Notes under the pieces: generated by a model
Databases searched by the model: none
What the model was told of the DNA's origin: nothing
What the model saw: the letters and a program-made list of their open reading frames with translations, nothing else
Translations under genes and position numbers: made by a program
NCBI GenBank assembly: GCA_038087015.1
Contig: JASBNA010000021.1
Span: 1 to 64,000 of the forward strand
DNA from: Cerrena zonata
Lineage: Eukaryota > Basidiomycota > Agaricomycetes > Polyporales > Cerrenaceae
Length of the DNA: 64,000 nucleotides
Direction of reading: 5' to 3'
In this document: positions 11,285 through 21,486 of the stretch, one piece after another
How positions within the stretch are numbered: position 1 is the first letter of the stretch
Layout of the letters: every line of letters begins with the position of its first letter

Positions 11285-12529
11285 ATGCATTTTGTTCACT
11301 GTTGGGATACACAGATATCTGGTGTCTTCGAGAATAGCAGCCACTACGGCGCAGCCTCAGTTCGTTGTATTTCAGATTATCACCAACAACTACAATACAG
11401 GGAAGAAGGAACTCGAGACCACAGCTATCGCATCGACGACCTCCAACAATGTCTGATCACCAAACTCGAGGTGTTCAAGTATAATAGCTTACATGATCAT
11501 GAGCACGAACTCGTCCTTGCTCATATCGAGTATAACAACGGCGAAAAAACCCAACGGCAATACTTCCGTCTCGAACGCGACTCGAATCCGGCGTCATTTC
11601 GCAGGCGGACAAGATCACCACACGTTCAAGTTGGCTTACACCGAGAAAGTGGTGACACTGATACTCGGCGTGGTGGTGTTAAAAATGATTGGATCATCCT
11701 TCACGCCGACCTCGGAAAACCAGAACCAGACTTGAAGCTCAAAGGGAACAGTCACCTTTGTTACACCGTCTCATTCTCTGGACCCGATTATCCCACTATT
11801 CTCGATCTCAGCTCTGCTGCCCGTATGCTCTCCGACGTCGCACCCCATTACATCGCCTTCGACCATATGTGTTATTGGTTCTCGCACAACCTTTGCCGTG
11901 TTCTTTCGCTAGGACGCCGGTACCAAATCAAGATGAAGGCGCAGGATGCTGGCCACTGGAAAGGAGTGCCAGTGATCAACGGCTTTGGTCAGCTTATACT
12001 AGCCGCCTTCATGCCAGCAGCAAGCGATGCTCGAGATCTTGAGGAGGCACGACAGAATACTACTGTTGTCGACGGTGATTCCTCTCTCGAAAGCATATCT
12101 CCGATCTTCTCCAAAGGATGCTTCACACACTCTGAACAGATTATCGAGATGTGGAAGAGGTACCGAGGTGTCTTCGAGCAGATGGTGAATAATATCCAGG
12201 CTGGGGATAATTGTAGACTGGACAAGCGACGGCGTCTCATGATTGAAGAAACCGCAATATATCATGCTAAAGCCGACTTGAATATAGAAGCTGTAGGAAT
12301 GTCCGGGCAGGAAAAGGAGTTATACGGACAGATACAGGTTCTGGTAAATAAACTGCAAGCTAATCCTGATATCGCAGAGTCGAGGGAACTGCTTGAGGCT
12401 TGGGATATGTGCAAGCAGAGATTCAGGGAGCTGGAAGGGCAGAGAGCGGAGAATAGGTATCAGTTAACCAGGGCTAAACTCGCAATTGAAGCGGTGCAAC
12501 AGAGACAGAAGGAGGCCAGGATGTTTTGA
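11285..12529 (+). CDS. Family A protein, copy 1 (H..CYWF and coiled-coil tail)
   Basis: This is an intronless open frame of 414 residues. I do not recognise a named family. The N-terminal half is soluble and variable (MHFVHCWDTQISGVF). Residues ~157-260 are the most conserved part between the copies: SHLCYTVSFSGPDYPTIL, then PHYIAFDHMCYWFSHNL with His188 and Cys196, then GHWKGVPVINGFGQL. The H..C arrangement next to aromatic residues is reminiscent of papain-like NlpC/P60 or PPPDE folds, which is only a hypothesis. Residues ~300-414 are charged and heptad-like (ELEGQRAENRYQLTRAKLAIE), suggesting a coiled coil. The gene is tail-to-tail with the Rec114-like gene, with 83 bp between the stop codons. 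Copies 2 and 3 lie at 25557-26822 and 31619-32866. Confidence 0.78.
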   Translation: MHFVHCWDTQISGVFENSSHYGAASVRCISDYHQQLQYREEGTRDHSYRIDDLQQCLITKLEVFKYNSLHDHEHELVLAHIEYNNGEKTQRQYFRLERDSNPASFRRRTRSPHVQVGLHRESGDTDTRRGGVKNDWIILHADLGKPEPDLKLKGNSHLCYTVSFSGPDYPTILDLSSAARMLSDVAPHYIAFDHMCYWFSHNLCRVLSLGRRYQIKMKAQDAGHWKGVPVINGFGQLILAAFMPAASDARDLEEARQNTTVVDGDSSLESISPIFSKGCFTHSEQIIEMWKRYRGVFEQMVNNIQAGDNCRLDKRRRLMIEETAIYHAKADLNIEAVGMSGQEKELYGQIQVLVNKLQANPDIAESRELLEAWDMCKQRFRELEGQRAENRYQLTRAKLAIEAVQQRQKEARMF

Positions 12530-12612
12530 GAACTTTGTAGGATATGGTATCGTGATAAACGATTATGGGTAGTTATGTCTTTATGGGATACTAATAATGA
12601 TTAAGCTCGGAA

Positions 12613-13997
12613 TCAGTGAAGACCAAGGAGCCCCTTCATTCTCCACAATGTATCCATCTTTTCGAGCTATTCATGGTCAATAGGAGATATTTGTAGAAAT
12701 GTTCTGAATCTCACCAATTCAGTAAATCCATCCTCGCGAACAACTTGAGCGACTAGTATTTCGAGATCCTTTGCTGGGAGATCATACAGAGTAGGGATGT
12801 TGCGAAGAGAGCTCAGAAGCGCGGAGGGATTCTCGGGTGCAGCTGTGTTTGCCGCTGTGAGTGTCGTCTTAACAGAACTAGAGGGGATGAGAGATATAGC
12901 AGGAGTAGGTGGTAAGGGTTGAAGTTCAGTAAGACTATTCAGGAAATCGGGGTTGGGTGTATTGATCGAAAGCGTCGTAGTTTTCTCGTAGGGTTGAGCT
13001 GAAGGTTGGACAGATGTTGAATTCAAAGGACTAGCTCCAGCACGTCTGACGGGCAACGAGAAACTTTCGCTAGATTCATGAGAGCGTGGTGTATCAAACG
13101 GCGATGCGGCTGGAATAGAGACTCTTCGCTCAGGAGCAGTATCAGATCTATCAGTGGATTCGTTGAGGACAGTAGAGAAATATGCGGATTGCTCCGTAGT
13201 CATAGTTGAAGCTCTAGCTGGCAGGCAGGACCGGGCCCGCGAAATGTCGGATACATGAGAGGGTTCGTTCCTCGAAGTAGGCAGATACGGGACTGGTGGT
13301 GGAGGCATCTCCGGGTGCAAAGTCGCCTGAGAGTCCTGATGTTGAACCATCGTTGAGGCACGCGCTCGTGTCGGTCCAGGATTTTCCTTGCATGGGCAGA
13401 CCTGCCGAATAGCATCAACGAAAGCGGACGCATCGGTCGCGGCTTTGAAGTTGACCTGGATCCTGCGATAGGTCTAGGTTTCCGAGTCAATGTAATGGGC
13501 TGACTTCAGATATCTTGCCCTGCGGGCTCACCGGGTTCTGGTTCTGTGGGTCATGTAATGGGTGCAAGTATCGAAACCCCACTACGCAGTCCCGATACAC
13601 GGCCTTGAGGGGGGGACCAGCATCACCGATGATACTGTTGGCCCTCCCATGTTGCATACTGTCGATGTTTGAGAACGACAGGAGATCAACATCTTCCTGC
13701 CAGACGATTTCGGTCAGCATTTCAGACGGGCAAAGCGCATATACCCACAAAAATGACTTCGCGATGGTCGACATCCATCATGTTCGGCTCGGAGTCGATG
13801 GACCAGACTACACGCATTCGGTAAGACTCGAGATCTCCGGAATAGGTCTTTCGAATGTCAAGCAGAAGTCGTATGGTCGGATTTGTGAAATGTTGCCAGT
13901 CATTATCGGTTGAGGCAGGACGCGAATTGGTTGGAGGATAGGAACGTGAGTATTTTGTCAGTATGTATGCAGCTGAGGTGACGGTAGATAATGACAT
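12613..13997 (-). CDS. Rec114-like meiotic recombination protein, copy 1
   Basis: Four exons: 13997-13749, 13696-13532, 13473-12715, 12666-12613, giving 408 residues. The N-terminal part reads ILTKYSRSYPP, NDWQHF and LLLDIR, comparable in order to the start of REC114 (a basic YxR segment, a conserved Trp, a hydrophobic strand). Next comes TYRRIQVNFKAATDASAF and the IRQVCPCK end of what should be the PH-like fold. A Ser/Pro-rich linker of ~200 residues follows. The last ~35 residues (DLEILVAQVVREDGFTEL, then LEKMDTLWRMKGLL) match in layout the Mei4-binding C-terminal helices of REC114. Rec114 with Mei4 supports Spo11 break formation in meiosis. The assignment rests on pattern recall only. An additional short 5' exon (REMPVDFSDYK near 14095) is possible. 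Confidence 0.62.
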
Positions 13998-14319
13998 ATT
14001 TATGATACTGTGAAGATGATGATTCAAATTGCCTTGGTAGAGTTCTTACCAACACTGGTGGGCGATATTTGTAGTCACTGAAGTCGACCGGCATTTCCCG
14101 GTTGGACACTTGAAGCTTGAACGTTTGAACGTTGAACATCGACCGCCAGGAAAGTGTAAAGACATTCGATTAGTCCAGTTACTGCGAATATAATTATTAA
14201 AGAATAGCATGACTAGGAGGGTCGACGTAGTTCGGTCAGCGTGCTTGTCAGGCATGCATGCATGGTACGTGAGACACAGAAATGGTATGCTTTGACAACG
14301 TAAACAGCCGTCGTGGTCT

Positions 14320-14625
14320 GTGCAGAGATCAAGAAATTATTACAAAAGATATACTTGAGAACCTCATAGCGACAATGATGATCTCAGTCATATCCATCAG
14401 CGACTCTGAAAGAGACTGCACCTCATAGATCATATCTAGAGGTATGGTAGAGATCTGTAGATAGCTTGTCTTCGAGGAACTGCAGGCAGAGATATGTTCG
14501 TCTTGGCCCCTGTTGGGTATGGGCGGGGTCTCAGCCTGAGCAAGATTCTTGCATTTTCCAATTTGACGGTTGTGAAAGCAAATGTTATGGACAGAAAACA
14601 ACATATATGGTGTCCGTTGATGCAT
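14320..14625 (-). pseudogene. Stub of an F-box gene
   Basis: On the minus strand, ISTIPLDMIYE followed by a splice donor context GAG/GTGCAGT matches exon 1 of the F-box gene at 27143 (NMPLEIIYE, then GAG/GTGCAGT). The next segment would read VLKYIF, like VLVYLL and ILGYTP of the two full genes, and then the frame meets a stop. No further exons are present before COG2 starts. Relative to the Rec114-like gene it sits exactly where the complete F-box gene sits beside copy 3, so it marks the outer edge of the duplicated block. Confidence 0.65.
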
Positions 14626-14833
14626 GAACTTGATAAAGTTCGCGTATTACCGAGACGCGATCACGTGTAGGTTTCACAACGACCGCGTTCACGTCCGTTT
14701 CACTTCAGTACTTGGATGGAATGGACTTACCTTCAACATCTCGCAGATGCCCCGAGTGGGCTCCATATCTCCCATATCTCGTTCATAAAGTTCGAACGAT
14801 CTCGCATAATATAGGACACGGAAACATACAAGA

Positions 14834-17800
14834 TCATGATTCCTCGGCAAGACTAGAATGAGCCAAGTCTCTCAGACTACGGTAAGTCGCGCTGTCCTCA
14901 ATCGCGACCCCGAGTGATGCAGCATCCTTTCCAAAAGCAAGTACGTCAAGAATCATTTGGGCCCGAATCTTCTCTTCATCTCCCTTTCCGTCATCGTTGT
15001 TACCTGATCCGCTGCCGAAAAGCGAGAAGGTGGAGGTTCTGCCTTTCTTGAGACGTCGAAGGGAAACCTCGGTTTTCTTCATCGCGTTGAGGAAGTATAT
15101 ATACCTGCGAGGACGAGATGAACATTATTAGATTGAGGAAATATTCGGAAAAGTAGTGACATACCTCTGTGCGACAGCTTCAAATACTTCTTCAGCGTAA
15201 CTGATCAACAACTCTTCTTTGAGCACAGTAGCAGGACCATCAACTGAACCAATCCCGAAGAATGCCTTAAGTGGGCGGAAAATGAGCGAAACGAAATGAC
15301 TAGGTTCAGTCGGTAGTCGTTTGCTTGATGACATAGCTCTGAACTGCGATGGAATAGAACGCATTGGTAATAGGGCGTCGCAACCTCTTCGAGACAGAAT
15401 GTGGATGATTTGTCCTGACAGGGGTGGGATAATAGAAAGGATGCGAGATAGGGTATGTCGAAGGGCATCTAGAATTCGCATTAACGACTCAATTCCAATT
15501 TCGTAATAGGCATTAATTGAAATGGTGCGGACCTTCCAGACCTTCGCTTTCGCCCTCACTAACAGCAGACGTGTCAGGTAACATCATGCTCAGTTCTTCA
15601 CGCCAGAGCTTCCACATCTGACCTTCCATCGCTTTGAGGTCGGTGATAGAGATCGCAAGTTGGGCAACTAATGCTTCATCTGCTGCTACACTTTCTGGGG
15701 GAGCGGCTTCCGTGGGGATAGTGGGTGTTCCCGTACGAGAATTAGCTGAACCTGGACCAGCAGATGCCTATAGACCAATGTTAAGTAATTGACCATGTAG
15801 TAATAAGGATATTGTGCACACCTGCCCGCGTCGTTCAATTCCTGTTCCAGTTCCCGCCGAGCGGAAAGAAGCATCGATATTTGGGAGACTATTTTCCATC
15901 CATGATCGATATCTGCTGAGTATCTATAAGATAAGTGAATGTTAGACATTTCCTTGATGCAATTTGAGAACTTATAGAAGACTTACTTGGAGGGTAAGTT
16001 TCCAGAATCGATGTCCGAGGTCGGGAATAAAGACCTGTGCACTCCAACAAGCATTGATAGCATCCCATGATGCTACACCCTGAGCCGTGGCGAATGGTGC
16101 TATTACAATCGATTTAGTACCAAATCCTTCGAAATAAAGTGAGGGAAAGCAAAATACCTTTACCAGACACACGCTCAAGCGTGTTCGATGCCAATGCTTC
16201 TTCCAGCTTGGTCACAATTTCTTTCCACCGTAATTGAAAGTATACTGGTAGTTGCCACCTCCTTTCAAATGCACCGTAGATAGGATGGGAACGCATTGCC
16301 TCGATAGCTTGTACTGAAGGGGCCAGGAACTCCAGAGAACGTATGAAAGCTTGGGTTGTTTCGTGATGCTAAAATATTATCAGTACGAATTTCCATCTTA
16401 CATGACAATGAGAAAGAAAAGACTACATACCCTGCGGAACTCGTCAGGTTTCCCAACAGCAAACACAACATGTCCCAGCTCCTCCATGATCGCCTTCCCA
16501 AACTCTGCCCAAATCACATTCGCCATGATCTCGAACTTATCTTCCTTCTCGCCACTTGCATGAATCGGGGATTTACCAACGGTGAGTGATCCCAACCCGA
16601 GAAGTTGCCCCTTCGAATGACTTTGCCCCAACACTGGTTTCACGCATACTTTCTCTCCTACTTCCATAATCCTCTTCAGATCCCTTTCGGTGAACTTCAG
16701 GATTTGGTTGTATAGCCCTGCAAGGGGGTCGTCGGAGTCATCGAGGAGGTGAGCATGAGCAGCAGATACGCCTCCAGCCTCAAAGCCCATCTCGAAAGGA
16801 TTCTGTTTGGACGCGAAGGCGGTGTATGGTGTGTATGGAGTTCGAAGCGGGAGGGAGGAAGTGCCCGGTGGTCTAGGCGTAGTGTTGTTACTAGGGTGGC
16901 GAGTTGGGGGGAAAGGTGTATGTGGCATGATTGGACTATGGGGGGCAGTTAGGGAGCTCGGATGAATTGTCTAGGGTTGTACACAATTAACAACGCGTAA
17001 ATGATGATATTAGAATTAAAATACCTTTTTTACGAAATCGTGCACGACATCTCGCCTCAGAACCTCTTCTGCATCTCTCCACAAACCCAACGAATCATAC
17101 GTTCGTAGACACTCCGATACATCAGTCATCAGTTTCACCTTTTCAGCTTCACTGCTTGGTTTATGATCTTTCCCTCTCGTCAAAGTTTTGAGGGTCACAG
17201 AAAACAGATGATCCAAGTCGGAGGATAATGTAGATCTTATTCGGTCGATACGCTGAGACCTAGAGCTAAGAATGAATCCAAGTATAAGAACATAGGGAAT
17301 CTCACAAACCCATTGGCATTCATCTACGAAGGCGCAGTTATTATTCTTGGCTTTGTTGACATGGTATAACAGTTGGGTATATTCAGCCGCGACTCGTGAT
17401 AAATGTTTTGCTCGGTTTGTACGTGACCTGAGGGAAATGGGGTTAGTAACGGGATAGAGTGGAAGGATTAAATATACTCGCCTGTCGTCCTCTTCGTGCT
17501 GTCCTCCCCGCGAGGAACTCTTGAGATTGCCCACAGAGAAGTCAGTGCCATGCTGTTCATCCTCGGACGGTGCAGCAATCAGCAGTAAAGATTCTAGACG
17601 TGTTACAGACTCCGAGATCTTCAGTAACAAGTGCAAGAAGGCCTACAATACGTTGTCTAGGTTAGCATTTCACAAGGGGTACCTTCAAGTGGGATTGACC
17701 GACTTTCTCCTCACGAAGCAACGATCGCTTTTGGAGTTTCAGTTGTACCGCATCCTGTATTTGTTGAAGCTCCTTCCTAGAAGTCTACACATACGATTCA

Positions 17801-18305
17801 AAACACAAGCCAATACATTTATTCATTCACGTTATAAGCACTTAATGACATGAGTACATACTATGACCTCACTGCGTAGTCCTTCCAACGGGAACTTCAG
17901 TTTCTCCAACCGCGTCCCTTCCCCTCTGAGATCCGTACTCAGGCTAATGAAAGCCTCGTAGTCGTCGTTAATGAGTTTGACCAGTTCCTCCTTCAACACA
18001 GCAAGGTAATCTCGAAGCTCAGTCCTCATATCTGGCAAGGAGGTGTAGGAACGCGAGAGAAGAAACTCTTCAACATTGAATGTTTCAGAAGATAGCAAAG
18101 GGTTATTGTGTGCTAGAGGTGTCCATGCTGGAAGAGTATGATCTTGATATTCTTGGGGTGATTGCGCATTGGGTGATCGTAGTTCGCGCTCTTCAAGCTC
18201 CTCTGCAAGTCGTTCGAGTTCTAGTGGGTCCCGAGAAGAGCTTGCTTGAGTCGTAGATGGCATTGCATAAGATGTTGGACGTTGACTGTCGAAGCCGTGC
18301 GTCAC
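14834..18305 (-). CDS. COG2: COG2, conserved oligomeric Golgi complex subunit 2
   Basis: Twelve exons keep phase: 18305-17862, 17784-17683, 17642-17482, 17427-17310, 17252-17025, 16970-16431, 16368-16158, 16099-15987, 15923-15822, 15767-15533, 15468-15165, 15104-14834 (942 residues). The COG2 N-terminal signature is clear at residues ~80-145: VEEFLLSRSYTSLPDMR, LRDYLAVLKEELVKLI, NDDYEAFISLSTDLRG. Later come RVAAEYTQLLYHVNKAK, RIDRIRSTLSSDLDHLF, FVKKTIHPSSLTAPHSP, ACWSAQVFIPDLGHRFWKLT. COG tethers retrograde vesicles at the Golgi and keeps glycosyltransferases in place. The length suits a fungal COG2. Intron 17428-17481 uses a GC donor (GCGAGT) and a CTAAC branch point. The donor of exon 7 could also be six bases earlier (16164). 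Confidence 0.93.
17428..17481 (-). other. Probable GC-AG intron in COG2
   Basis: The exon ends AG and the intron begins GCGAGT and ends CCCTCAG, with TTACTAAC before the acceptor. Removing it joins DDR to SRTNRAKHL in phase. It is 54 bp, a multiple of three without a stop, so retention would not break the frame. Confidence 0.65.
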
Positions 18306-18790
18306 GATGATGGTGGTCAGGAGGTTATTGCACAGCTAACACAATTTAGGTAGCCTCCTTTTACGCGGAGCTTACATAAAATGGAAAATACAGGAGGTAT
18401 ACAACGCGTCACGTATAACACAAGCCTCATTAAGACAGTTGGGATTAGCGTTTTGAAGTAATCGAGGCATGTTTATTTTCTGCTTGCGAGTTTTGTTTCA
18501 AGCACCAGGTAATACTACACTGCTCACCTACACCAGTAAAGCCCTGTTTGAATGAGAAGAGTTGCTTCAATACCGAGTGTGACGAATCACACCTCTTGGT
18601 TACCTAACAAAGGGATCACGTTCTCCCCCAGGAGTGTAATTATTTTATTTTATTTGGCAAGACAAGAGAGCCGTGCCGGCCGAGTCCAGCTCGCAGGAGG
18701 GGAAAGAGAAACGCCCTGGTCTACATTCTCTCCTCGCCCGACTCTGTTGCTCGCAATCTACATCCCCCTCTCACCCCCCGACAAGCCGTC
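18306..18790. other. Divergent promoter region, COG2 and PHD gene
   Basis: About 485 bp between two head-to-head housekeeping-type genes. No TATA box at the usual distance is seen for either. A pyrimidine-rich tract (CCCCCTCTCACCCCCC) directly precedes the PHD gene start. Confidence 0.45.
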
Positions 18791-21008
18791 ATGGCCAACG
18801 TCTCCCCCATGGGGCCTCCGCCGTCCCCAAAAGAGCCTCGTCGGTCTGGCAGACGTTCCCTTCCATCCACCTCCTCTAGCAAGTCCCCTGCAGGTTCACC
18901 CACGTCCGACTCTGCACCACCACCAAAGAGCAAGGAGAACAAGGACACCTCTCGTCCTCCCCTTCCTACCTCACATAGCTCGGGGCGTCACAAAAAGCCG
19001 AAACACGAAGATGTGGAGGACCAGGAGGAGCTTATAAAGACTAGTACGAATGGCGCGACGAATGGTCGCAACAAGCGCAAGGGTAAAGAAAGAGAAAAGG
19101 GCCCGCTGGCTATCGATATCCCTGATGACCAGCTCTCTTCCATCCTTGAACCCATTGACGGGAATGCCGATCCTAATGCTGGGGAGGAAGACGAGGCAGG
19201 CATCACTAGATGTATATGTGATGGCGCAGGTGCGAGATAGTTTGGTGTCGGCTTGGGGCACTCAATTTTACACTTTGCTTAGGGGATGACGAGACGATGG
19301 TCGAGTGCGACAACTGTCACGAATGGCAACACTGCCAGTGTATGGGATTCACAAACGACACGATCCCTGAAGAGTACTTCTGTGAAAGGTGTAAACCGGA
19401 GTTGTACCCCGATCTTGCAAAGTGCGTTGTAGAGTCATGTTTCTCCTTGTGGCTTTTCTCATTAAACACGCTGTTCTCTTCTCCCTATAGAAGGCATGCT
19501 AAACGTGCGCGACAATCTTCTGCTGCAATAGCTCCCTCTCGCTCTTCCCGCTCACATTCTCCCTCTCATCTTCCAAAAGCAACCAAGCGTCGGAACACGA
19601 TGAACAGTCGGGATGCGGCATACGACGAAAGCTTACAAGCCATCATCGAGGCTAGTGCGGCGGAAGCTCGTGCTGCAACCATGAGCCCTGTGGTGGCTGC
19701 ACACAAGGAAGAGACCAAGTCGAATCACGATGGTGAAGCAGAACCCGAAGCGGACTGGGGCTCGGGCTTGAATGGTCGACGTAAACGCAAACGTTCGGAT
19801 GACGACGCGTGAGTGGATATTCAAACTTGACAAAATGTCTGTTTATTTATTCTGCGTATCACAGAGCATCTAATAAACGGACGAGATCAGCGTCCATCGT
19901 TTCCGATCGCACCCAAGTTGCTCAGCCACGGGCCGAAACACCTGTGAGCAAAGAAGCCACGAGGCCGACCCCTTCCTCTACCACCACAGCTCCCAAGACG
20001 ACAGCGAGGACGAAACGAGGTGGTGGTCGCAAGTCGCAGGCGGCAGTAGCTGCTACCCAGCAGCAAGAAATAATGTCCCTCGAGGGTGAAGAGACAAACG
20101 CTACAGGTATGTTGGCTTGAATTATCGCGTGTGAGAATGACGTCACTCACGTGACGGGTTTCTTGAAAGCCGGCGGCACTGCTTCTAACCGACGCCAGGC
20201 AAACGGCCGTTCGAGAGGTGCGTTTAGTTCTGTTGCATACTCCGTCAATTGCACATTGCTCATGCGCACATCCACTCGTAAAACAGCCGCCGCCCACGAC
20301 AGCAATGGCTCGCGACGATCGCAAGCAAGCACCAATGCTGCTGCTGGCGGGTCATACGTCTCGTCTGCTGCCGCAGCTCGTGCCTACCATCATTCCCATG
20401 CTTATGCCGTGTCCCAACAGCCACTTCTGACTTCCTGGGGTCTTCCAGACTACTTAGCACATCTCGCACATATCCTACCTACCGACGTACCGCGCCCGTT
20501 AGAAGTGCACGGTTTTACCATTGGCTCGAGTGGTCAGCCGGCCGTAGAAGTCAGCACCGAACGAGGAGTAAAAGTCAAGTGGCCCAGTAAACGGATGGGC
20601 GTTGGGGACATGAATAAACGTGTCCGAGCCATGGTAGAGTGGGTAGGACGAGAACAGGCTAGTGCGGCCGAGAGGGCACGTCGGAAGGAGGCTCTGGAAA
20701 TAGCGTTGAAGGAAATCCAACTGTCGACGAGTGAAGAACATGCCAATCAAGGATCAGAATCCAGGAGAACGGACGCTCCCGTGATCCTAGACGGTGCGAC
20801 CCTGGCCGAGTCGCCTGATCATGAGAGACGGACGCCCATACTTTCGTCGTCTAATCCAGTGGCGGACGCTTTGCGAACACAGGATGGGTCACTGACGATG
20901 AAGATGATGGAGGAGCTTATGGAGGAGTTGATTGACTTCCAGGAGAGGTTTGGGCCTGGAGCCAAGATGAAGGAGAGAGAACGGAGGGCAGTTGCTGCTG
21001 CGTCATGA
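18791..21008 (+). CDS. PHD-finger protein, Cti6-like (Rpd3L histone deacetylase complex)
   Basis: Six exons: 18791-19229, 19283-19421, 19491-19808, 19865-20106, 20170-20217, 20287-21008, giving 635 residues. The N-terminal ~135 residues are Ser/Pro/Lys-rich. The PHD finger spans residues ~140-190: TRCICDG, DDETMVECDNCHEWQHCQCMG, then EYFCERCKPELYPDL, with the complete C4HC3 zinc ligand set. The C-terminal region is basic and disordered, followed by a conserved segment SWGLPDYLAHLAHILP and an acidic helical end. Cti6-type proteins read methylated H3K4 and help recruit the Rpd3L deacetylase complex; the assignment rests on the PHD placement near the N-terminus and the SWGLPDYL segment. The small intron 20218-20286 is deduced from phase and could be retained. 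Confidence 0.75.
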
Positions 21009-21486
21009 TGCATAGATCTTTCGTTCACTTGGTTTTTTTGACACGACTTCTTTCCTCTCACTTTCCGTTTGTATTCTCTCATCATCATTAGGGACTGTTC
21101 TCTCTCCTCGGTTTCTCGCTTCTCTCACGTATATCTCTTACCTTACGATGACCCTTTGTTCGTTCTTCGATGCTCTCCACTGTTGTATTCCTGCTCTTTT
21201 TCTGCCAACTCATAGCCACTTGTATTAATTCCACCCCTCACTTCTTTGCCGCCCTCGCTCACTCTCGGCCCTTTGGATATGATATTGATAATGATTCAGC
21301 GTCTCTTCCATTCCGATAAGATCTCACAGCTTGAATCGAAGCGATGATCGGGAGGAGTCACCGCAAAATATGCATGATCGAGAGCCTCATGTGCAAGTGC
21401 CATTTATTAACTTTCCAAGTCCACTATCATTCGCTATCATTCAAAAGTTGACATCCTAGACAAAACCTCTTGAATATAAATAACTC
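21009..21486. other. Intergenic, 3' UTR and promoter
   Basis: About 480 bp, pyrimidine-rich (repeated CTCTCT and TTCTC words) and non-coding. TATAAATA at 21476-21483 is too near the ILV1 start to be a usual TATA box. Confidence 0.4.

Larger units (their letters stand above)
11220..14130. repeat. Inverted repeat arm 1 (module copy 1)
   Basis: This block (family A plus, Rec114-like minus) is repeated in inverted orientation at about 30040-32972. The Rec114-like exons have identical lengths and differ at about five of 227 residues in the large exon's downstream part. The 83-bp spacer between stop codons appears identical. Homology upstream of the Rec114-like start continues for about 110 bp with more differences. 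The limits are approximate. Confidence 0.8.

Noticed and set aside
13903..14139. Upstream frame with REMPVDFSDYK as a certain first exon of the Rec114-like gene
   Set aside because: The donor after it does not join in phase with the main exon, so only the possibility is mentioned; the ATG at 13997 was used.
16158..16164. Alternative donor for COG2 exon 7
   Set aside because: Both donors keep phase and differ by two residues; there is no sequence reason to prefer one strongly, so the downstream site was used.
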